64,000 nucleotides of DNA. Origin: Herpomyces periplanetae (taxonomy: Eukaryota; Ascomycota; Laboulbeniomycetes; Herpomycetales; Herpomycetaceae). Each line of letters starts with the position of its first letter. The first letter of the stretch is position 1. A program made the translations under genes and the position numbers. Location: NCBI GenBank assembly GCA_009733715.1, contig WMKJ01000008.1:1-64000 (forward strand), in the 5' to 3' direction. This document shows, piece after piece, positions 45,301 to 52,296 of this stretch. The notes under the pieces are model-generated. The model was not told the DNA's origin. It saw nothing but the letters and a program-made list of their open reading frames with translations, and ran no database searches.

Positions 45301-46243
45301 AAGTAACGTTGCTGATGCTTGCACTCCACATTCATCATGCCTTTCCAGGTCTTGTACGTGCAAAGATATGTTGATAGAGGGTGCCAGTAAGGATGGGAAT
45401 TCATCGACATCTACTACACCGAATCAGTGTCGTAATCACTATCCGCACAAACCGTCCATTAGTGAAAGCGTGAGGAGTCGAAATTCAGTTTCCTCGGGAG
45501 TTAGGTCCCATGAAAAATTTGACGAATCATCGTTTGAAAGAAAGACTAGTACATGCAGCATTCCGATTTCACCGCTAACATTCTCCGATGCGTCATTTCA
45601 AACTCAGGCTAAATTGGCCACTTCAAAATTTTCCTTTGGCTCGGGTTATCCCCGATCTATGGAATCAGGTCGATATGTTAGCTCGAGTGCACCTGTGCTA
45701 ATTTATTCCATGGAACGTGAGATGAAAGTCAAATCAACGCCAGCTTCTTCCCGCAAGGCTAGTATTATTTCACCTAATACCTCTGGTTTGAACCGTCGAT
45801 CGGGTCCAATTATATCATCCCCTGAAGTTTTATCAATGTCAGCCTCTCAAATGAAGCAGCCTCGGAAAGATTCTGCGAATATAACCACCGAAGAATCTGC
45901 ACCTTTGATTAAGGTGTCGGATAAACAGAAATCAAATAACTTTCGTTCACTTAAGAAGATTCGTGGTAATAGAATTAATAATTTTGTCGGGAAAACGGTG
46001 GATGCTTGGAGTGTTTTGAAGTATCAACGAGCTGGTAAATGTCCTTTGGACTATACATCTGCGACTCCATATCTCATGAAAAGTGTTAACACCATGAACA
46101 TAACATTCAGACATTCAAATTCCTCAAACTTGAGTAATAACCTTGCCATAATGGACTCGTCGTCCTCATCTCATATGTTATCGTCACAGCCTATGCCCCC
46201 AGACTCCACTCTATCATCATCTTTTGAAATATCTCATGATTAA
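42356..46243 (+). CDS. Unrecognised large membrane and coiled-coil protein
   Basis: A 1295-aa frame from the first in-frame ATG; the frame is open upstream to 42263 with no ATG. I do not recognise the family. Residues 1-230 contain four to six hydrophobic segments (e.g. LVTSLIILCSSI, MASLTLVWLIGLLSTIIWG, LVLVESLILLCAFAVVLPLL, LALLLWLVLLPC). A coiled coil follows (LEQQAAQISAQNVAYEQENR, then HVAARINAVRTEISHLNLL). An acidic Cys cluster (KCNPCKCGLNEPPECPP), a second helix (LFELIEELKNRLVESQREI) and a long Ser-rich disordered region lead to a basic conserved-looking end (KKIRGNRINNFVGKTV). MNKSTSG at about 43034 is a possible shorter start, but only this frame is open across the N-terminal part, which supports the long form. 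Possibly an ER or cortical scaffold; function unknown. Confidence 0.75.
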   Translation: MQLVTSLIILCSSILSSGKLFLAHYAMASLTLVWLIGLLSTIIWGMNKRIHFIPVNTTKFISFTIRFYYYIVSVTESLVPETLDLGTVTLLNSFIIFVRRLLQPPLSGLWSSLQFSLPLVLVESLILLCAFAVVLPLLCDRLHASQTTLYLPSQLSNSHEAAPNLPVSPSTHNTRNIHRCHYLALLLWLVLLPCRLVYRTKIFLFLTALCSHLKRGLHHSKLFWFKMNKSTSGVTLKPHMTSESLSQSSRLSTTRVSTQRFDGNTRSNGSSQLEIMKGSGNGNTGPAAKSNESDSLSTKLANLEQQAAQISAQNVAYEQENRALYLRLTNLTDATADADKHIYHVAARINAVRTEISHLNLLSKRTSELNDWLSDPNFKLSDFDLLENAWLNSTQYKNEVLRPNENPTTRNLMSVNGSNTACINSNRLSFMSNNLEHESLLSRSILSEPDFIESDEGDDEDGSETCNDGHTDSKCNPCKCGLNEPPECPPLPNRSITPPTLTNEPLNERVSRDNYSSPPGQITQNEPSQDGDNSKLFELIEELKNRLVESQREIDLLRNQARPLSTSSVTSPSLVSSLSDQRSRHTLSPASIKTEGNEGINFGNQSLNDLDYSGNCGVQSSNIPFTLESIPEGYQMEQAPPVKDAGSSSSASTPHISVFDSQVKSRDIKRQGKENVDLSIMKNESSDLHFNDSNARPNDNTPLSVEGCSSELVKDGQSTSLNASLRTSNWAKNLSSSPNRGIDDRTSNSASDFDISVGQNSPINLRYSIASLKSILGAGSSTDQSPVSHGGDTDYSDRKASSTISDLFDSPQMTDLSPCDLPRGVSSYTNNGNHGNKKDSTSPTTKGLDEKHNISRHQVDWSLQNHNDNNSRARLRQSSGSSVSSSSTSQAPGGTLKEYDVPNPPSTATSRRKCPRHSLQGIPSTLSHGFSCPHVSQDNSMGNVSTTCTGIRATSCPLVAVQQRRVPPVPPRTSSGSNSIPKSNVADACTPHSSCLSRSCTCKDMLIEGASKDGNSSTSTTPNQCRNHYPHKPSISESVRSRNSVSSGVRSHEKFDESSFERKTSTCSIPISPLTFSDASFQTQAKLATSKFSFGSGYPRSMESGRYVSSSAPVLIYSMEREMKVKSTPASSRKASIISPNTSGLNRRSGPIISSPEVLSMSASQMKQPRKDSANITTEESAPLIKVSDKQKSNNFRSLKKIRGNRINNFVGKTVDAWSVLKYQRAGKCPLDYTSATPYLMKSVNTMNITFRHSNSSNLSNNLAIMDSSSSSHMLSSQPMPPDSTLSSSFEISHD

Positions 46244-47050
46244 ATTTAACCTTACCCTTTATGCATGCCTACATACATTCATACACGTAAACGTTAATTT
46301 GACATGCACTTGTTCCGCTGCAACTTTACATGTAACAGCTGGCTCTGTCTTGTCACTGCCCTTTATGCATTTCGATTTTTATTTCCTTGTGCATTTTCCC
46401 ATTTGTATGTCAATCGACTTGTGCTTACATGTTTACACTTGGTTAATCGATTAAATATTTATTCAAATTACCTTTAATGGATTAACCCTCCAACGTAAAC
46501 CACAACCTTCCCACATCGCCCCTGCCTAGTCCACCTCCTGCTTTCCATCTCATCTCGTCTACACACCTCCTTCCCCTCCAATCTGTGCCTCATCTCATCT
46601 CGTACATCTCGCATTCGTCCCTTCCCCAATCGGCACCTTCTGGAAGCTTATACGGATCATTGATTCTCCCCAATATGTGATTCACGTGATACATCCAGTG
46701 TTTAAATTTCGCGAAGTTTCGTGGTGGGGAAGGTTAGAAGGATTTTTTTCTTGTTCACGCTGTGATGGGAATTTTTTTGGTACATTTGCCCGTTAATTGT
46801 ACGCTAATATGACCCATCTACGGCTAGTTAGTTGCGGGTTCGCGTCTGCACTTGCTTAAAGATATATCAGCGTATTGAAGCATTGATGAAATTATCAAAC
46901 TTTAAAAGATATTAGGGGCTGTAAAGGATCATGTTCGAAAGTTATTCACGCGCGACGGACACGCGCTGGCAAATTCCGAAATCGGGTGTGCCGTACAATG
47001 CGTTAAGCGTAACTGAAAATATTGTTTGATCAATTAACTTGGGTTCAATT
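46244..47050. other. Intergenic region before Sec14-like gene
   Basis: About 800 nt; pyrimidine-rich to 46670, then mixed. One CACGTG at 46683-46688 lies about 360 nt before the next ATG. No ORF or RNA gene recognised. Confidence 0.5.
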
Positions 47051-49210
47051 ATGTCCCCGTCTTTAGCTTCCGCTTCTCGTCTAAAATACTCTACTTACAA
47101 TACCGTACCTGGGCTTCCCTCCGCTTTATTTACCATTTCTGCTTGCGGTCACCGCGCTTACTCACAGCCCGCTTTCCGATTTACCAATTCGCCTGCTCTT
47201 TGCTTTAACTCTCTAGCGCGTTTATCCTCCTTTTCAACTTATTTACCACTGCCTACACTTTCCCACTTAACATCTTCAACCTCACTCGCTCTGTACACTA
47301 CTCGTCGATCCCCTACATTCGCCACTCCTGCCGTTACTCGGCATGTATATCCTCCACTCTTATTTACCACAACTTTCCCGTCTCAATCATTTCACCCTCT
47401 TCACATTTATTCCCCATCTCCCTTATCACAAAATTTATCTTCACCATATTCATCCTATCGCTTAATTATTCCTCGTTCCCCTAAAGATTCATTACGCGTA
47501 AAAGGCCCTTCCTTTCACTATCACTCTACTTCTGCTGGGCTATTTGTCTTTGCTTTTTTTGTTCTTACTTTTATCATCATATCCGCTCAATCTTCGTCTT
47601 CTACTTCTCCCATTCTTACCAAAGGATCAAACATTTTATCTCCTAATATGAACTCATCATCATCCATCGCCAATTTTCCTCCTCCTCCGCCTCCAGTTGA
47701 TTCTCCCCAGCATACTACGCCTCCTTTGACCTATACTTCCAATGATATTCAACTGACCGAAAATCCCGCACTGAAGTCCACTTCCCCTGCAACTGATGAG
47801 GATATGGTAGCTATATTCGGTCCTCCCGAAAAAATTGCCCCCGGTCATCCAGGAAATCTTACCGAGGAACAAGTAAGAAAACTCCAAGAGCTATGGATCC
47901 TCGCTGCAAAAGCTTTCGGTGTTATGGAGTCAAAAACGCTAGACCTCGCCTCCAATTTAATGGTTTCTATAAACCCAGCGGCTTCCTCATTACAACCAGA
48001 CAATCCAAAGTCTCCTAAATCCCCTTCAGCTTCAGGTGGCTTTTGGAGGCGAAAAAAGTCAACTGATCCTGACTCTTCCTCCTCGACTACACGGGCAACA
48101 CTCGATGAATCTGATGATAAACATGGCTTTAAGAAAGCTTACGATGCCGCAATGTCAAATTGGTCGGGTGAAGAAATGCGCACTGCTTTCTGGGAGATGG
48201 TAAAACATGATCATCCTGATGCCATTCTCTTACGCTTCCTCCGCGCTCGAAAATGGGATGTACAGGCAGCTTTTGTTATGGCTGTTGCTGCTCTGCATTG
48301 GCGACTCCTAGAAGGTCGTGTTGATTCCGATATTACCAAAAATGGTGAGGAGTGGGCTTTGAAAATGGCTTCTTCAGAGAGTACAGAACCGCTTAAAAAG
48401 AAAGAATGTGAAGATTTTCTCGATCAGCTTCGCATGGGTAAAAGTATAATTATAGGTCGCGATGTTCAAAGCCGCCCTGTGTCCCTAGTTCGCGCCCGAC
48501 TACACAAAATTGGCCAACATTGTGAATCAAGTCTCGAACGTTATACAATTTATTCTATTGAGACAACGCGTATGATGTTGAGTCCTCCCATTGATACTGC
48601 CACCCTTCTTTTTGACATGTCCGGATTTGGTTTATCGAACATGGATTACACGCCTTTAAAGTTCATGATTCGCTGTTTTGAAGCCAATTACCCCGAATCC
48701 TTAGGTGTAATTATAGTTCACAGAGCACCGTGGATCTTTCAGGGTGTGTGGTCCATCATCAAAGGTTTACTAGACCCAGTTGTGGTCACAAAAATCAATT
48801 TCACAAAATCTGCTGAAGAGCTTTCTCAATTTTTACCCCCAGAGACTATAACACAAGAGTTGGGTGGGGATCGAGAATACGAGTGGAAGTATATTGAGCC
48901 TGAAGTAGGTGAAAATAAGCTCATGGATGATGCCAGTGGTCTTGATAAACTCAAATCAGAGCGTGCCAAAATTGTTGCTAAATTTGAAGAGGCTACTATT
49001 GAATGGCTCATGAAGAGCATTCTCAAAGATCGCGATGATACCCCTGCTGTGACACATGCTGTCGCTGATGAAGCGTCTCGCCGCCGCCACTCGATTGCTG
49101 CACAACTGAGAAACAGCTATTGGAAAATGGATCCCTACGTTCGTGCACGCACCGTATATGATAGACTTGGTTATATCGAGCCAAATGAAGTTTCGCTTGC
49201 CGATCAATAG
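47051..49210 (+). CDS. Sec14-like phosphatidylinositol transfer protein (CRAL-TRIO, CSR1-like)
   Basis: Intronless frame of 719 aa from ATG 47051 (a TTG 12 nt earlier is ignored). CRAL-TRIO N domain: DAILLRFLRARKWDVQAAF. The lipid-binding CRAL-TRIO domain follows (SRPVSLVRARLHK, TLLFDMSGFGLSNMDYTPLK, FEANYPESLGVIIVHRAPWI, VVVTKINFTKSAEELSQFLP), then a conserved C-terminal SYWKMDPYVRARTVYDRLGY. This arrangement with a trailing helical region resembles Csr1/Sfh2-type proteins, which move phosphatidylinositol between membranes. The first 199 residues are Ser/Thr/Pro/Leu-rich with one hydrophobic segment (LFVFAFFVLTFIII); a second ATG at 47648 (MNSSSSIANFPPPP) would give a 520-aa soluble protein. 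The leader-like pyrimidine bias of 47080-47640 makes the longer start uncertain. Confidence 0.9.
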   Translation: MSPSLASASRLKYSTYNTVPGLPSALFTISACGHRAYSQPAFRFTNSPALCFNSLARLSSFSTYLPLPTLSHLTSSTSLALYTTRRSPTFATPAVTRHVYPPLLFTTTFPSQSFHPLHIYSPSPLSQNLSSPYSSYRLIIPRSPKDSLRVKGPSFHYHSTSAGLFVFAFFVLTFIIISAQSSSSTSPILTKGSNILSPNMNSSSSIANFPPPPPPVDSPQHTTPPLTYTSNDIQLTENPALKSTSPATDEDMVAIFGPPEKIAPGHPGNLTEEQVRKLQELWILAAKAFGVMESKTLDLASNLMVSINPAASSLQPDNPKSPKSPSASGGFWRRKKSTDPDSSSSTTRATLDESDDKHGFKKAYDAAMSNWSGEEMRTAFWEMVKHDHPDAILLRFLRARKWDVQAAFVMAVAALHWRLLEGRVDSDITKNGEEWALKMASSESTEPLKKKECEDFLDQLRMGKSIIIGRDVQSRPVSLVRARLHKIGQHCESSLERYTIYSIETTRMMLSPPIDTATLLFDMSGFGLSNMDYTPLKFMIRCFEANYPESLGVIIVHRAPWIFQGVWSIIKGLLDPVVVTKINFTKSAEELSQFLPPETITQELGGDREYEWKYIEPEVGENKLMDDASGLDKLKSERAKIVAKFEEATIEWLMKSILKDRDDTPAVTHAVADEASRRRHSIAAQLRNSYWKMDPYVRARTVYDRLGYIEPNEVSLADQ

Positions 49211-49370
49211 ACGTGATCGCAGCTCAACCCGTCGCCTTTTCATTAAGCGGCCCCCCCCTTGACCCATGTTAACTTTTATTGTTCTTTGTTTCGAGTATTA
49301 CGATTGATTCATTTTTATTACCGTCATTATTATTGTATGAGTATGTTCCAGACATTTTAACCCCTGCTAC

Positions 49371-50527
49371 TTAGCCACGAGAATCTTTAAATAAGTGCCA
49401 AAGTTCAAACAATACTTCCACTGCAATTAGCAGAATAATACTCCATTCCAAGCGTAAGCTGTGTTTCTCTGACAAATTTTGCTGTAAAACAGAAACCATT
49501 TCCTGAGCATAGTCCATCCTTTGATTTAATACCCGAATCCTTGCATCCACATCCAACGTTGCTGATAATTGCTCATAGCATGACTCCAAACCCAAAGACT
49601 GGGGTGCATCCCATAATAAATCTGGTAATGAATCGGTTAATTCTGAGTAAAGGTTTAATTGTCCTCGTAAGCTTAATAGTTCTCCAATCTTGCATAATAC
49701 ATCGCGTCTTGACAGTGGTAATGGGGCGGCTCGTGATAGGAGCTCGGGCAACTGACGAAGTGATGAAAAGTAATCGTCCAGTTGACTTTCGAGACTTTGG
49801 AGTTTCGTTGAACGCGCCAGACCCAAGGAATATGCTAGTTTAAGAGGAATTGTGTCAGTTTTTGAGCGTATACACAGTTGAATTGTATCCCCATTTATGC
49901 GCGACGAGGGTATTGTCGAAACGTATGTATAATCAAGATGATCTTGTTCAATAGTTTGGGCCAAGGTACTCCCAGCCGAGCGTAACGTTTCATGTAGTAG
50001 AGTATCGCGTGCTTGTTCATTTAAGTTCCATGTAACAAGAACGCCTGATGAAAAGACAAAAATATCTTCTGGGCTATCGCGAGTAGATGCTACGTTCTGT
50101 GCGTGTAGTACGTACGGTGCAAGATTTAACTTGAATGGATTAACGTGAAAGTGTGCACTGGTTAAGTTATGCTCAGCTTGTGCAAGATCGTAATGTCTGG
50201 CCACATTATAAGCGAATACTTTCTATGAATTTTTAAATCAATATTAGCATGCACAGCGACAGAATTTAAAGCGCCTATGTACACAAGCACACTCGCACGA
50301 AAGACAATCTAAAAATGTCTTACCTCCTTGTATGATGTGCGACGATCACGTTTAAGGGAATCCGATTCAATTGGACTGAGGAAACTTGTACCAAGTTTTA
50401 ATCGTTTTTTACGTAACAGAATAGATCGAGTATCACTGCTTAATGAAGCTTGATAGACGCAATGTCGCGAAGTGTAGTATGCTAACCCGCCAGCGAGTTT
50501 TGGCAACCCGAAATACCGAATACACAT
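49371..50527 (-). CDS. RMND1: RMND1/DUF155 mitochondrial inner-membrane protein
   Basis: Exons 50527-50324 and 50222-49371 encode 351 aa (phase 0, donor GTAAGA). Exon 1 supplies a basic, Arg-rich leader likely to be a mitochondrial presequence, ending RRTSYKE. Exon 2 continues KVFAYNVARHYDLAQAEHNL, then EDIFVFSSGVLVTWNLNEQA (the family's DIFxFxxGVVVxW signature), and ends in the C-terminal membrane helix LEWSIILLIAVEVLFELWHL. RMND1 and its yeast relatives support mitochondrial translation and anchor mitoribosomes at the inner membrane. Yeast paralogues of this domain (Rmd1, Rmd8) are alternative names; the presequence and short length favour the mitochondrial RMND1 type. A paired CACGTG lies upstream. 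Confidence 0.88.
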
Positions 50528-50839
50528 TAACTATAGTAAGAAGAAAAACTTGTCAGTGCTCACATGTATCAATTCCACTGTACGAGTAAGTAATGTTCTT
50601 TTGGATAGATTGGAACAAGAAAAATAACACAGACAAATAGATAAATGTACGCGCACATGCACACGCACACCAATACACCCTAACACACACACATCCGCAC
50701 TTTTTCACACATTCAATCGATCAATCTCTCATTAATTTACACAAACCTGATATCCAATCGTAAAAGTTAAAATTTTCTGAATATCTTTCATTTTGCTAAT
50801 CCCCTTGGACCGCGTCGCTTTAAACTCTGCCCCATATTG

Positions 50840-50869
50840 CACGTGACACTAATATTTCTTAATCACGTG
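50840..50869. promoter_or_regulatory. Paired CACGTG sites upstream of RMND1
   Basis: CACGTG at 50840-50845 and 50864-50869, 313-342 nt upstream of the RMND1 ATG on the minus strand. Both sit in an ATCACGTG/GCACGTGAC context like the other pairs in the window. Confidence 0.45.
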
Positions 50870-52296
50870 CCCCAAAACTAGGAAGCGGTTTCTTAGTGAG
50901 CTGGTCTGTATGGATACATTACGTTATACGGTTACGTGAGTGAGAGGTTTTGGGGGAAAAGTAACCCACTAACATGAGGGTCTCGGTAAGTTTTAACTAG
51001 AAGTTTATGCTACAGAATTTCTTACATGTTCCCTTTTGACCGTTAAATCAGCTTCTACGATTAATTCTCCTTCATTTTTGCACTTTCAAATGTTTTACCA
51101 ACCAACTTTACTCGCCACAGGTCATGTCATTACATTACGTTACGTAAGGTTACTTGAACCCAACCATTTACCATAGTTTTACTAATACCAACTTTCTACA
51201 CCAATTAACTTTCATGATTATTACCACCTCCCGTTATATTCATCATTATCATTAACTTCCACCTTATCCCATGGAACAATTTTTTTGCCACTTTTTTTCC
51301 AGACTAACCATCAATTAAACATTTCTCCCTCCAAACATTTCTCTTCTCCACCCATCTCTCCACCCTCCACCCACACTCTCCCGCCCCATTAGTCATCCAA
51401 TGGCTGGTGATGTCATCAATTGATTACGTACTGAATTTTCAACTTGTCGTTCGGTTAAATGAAGTTCATTCGGTTATCGTGAACTTTAAAGTAACCATTT
51501 TGATATATTTCTTTACTATAATTGTTAAAGTTCTGTGTTTATCGTTGAATTTTATCACAAAATTTGACAGTTTAAAACTAGTGAGATTTATCTTATTTCC
51601 ATTTATTTTCTATGCCAATGAAATTGTCACTGGCTTTTAAGTTGAAATTTTAATTCAATTTCACCCATCTCATTCGTATTTATTGCCACATAATTTGAAG
51701 TAACGCTTAGTTACTCTTTTTTCCTAATTTCCAGCATGGAATACTCTACTAAATTTTCTCCCCCTTACCGTATATTCCAACCCATGTTTTATGGAAGAGG
51801 GGTCATTACTTCAACTCTTTTTCAAGTGTACACGCACTCGCGCGTTCTCCCTCCCACTCTTTTTCCACAGATCGTGTTTGCACTAATTACTACTCTTTAA
51901 TATAGCCTGCTAAGTGATACTCCAATACGATGCTCTAACCGACTAAATACCCCGAATGTGTAGGCGTGTATATTTGTGTATACCCGTTTCCACTTCTCTT
52001 ATATTTCATCGCTCTCTCCCTCTAACTGGTCTCCCCTAACCCATCATCCGCTCACTTCCCTCTATTTTTTTATCTTGCTAAATTGCTTAGCATACTTACT
52101 CCTCTTCGGACTAATTATTTCATTCAATCGTTCAATTTTCCTTTTGCCTTCTTCTGCCATATATTTATCTTCCTCCCACACTTGTTTTCTCTTCCTTTAC
52201 ACTTATTTCCGTCATTGCACGTAACATTAATACTCGTAGAATTTGTTTTCTTTCCCTTATCTTTCCATTAGATATTCTTCCATTATTCCTGTACAC
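50870..52296 (+). promoter_or_regulatory. Pyrimidine-rich upstream region of GH3 gene
   Basis: About 1.4 kb with C+T-rich plus strand up to the GH3 start, especially 51200-51400 and 51980-52290. The frame at 51407-51640 is hydrophobic and unconvincing. No RNA gene seen. Confidence 0.45.
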
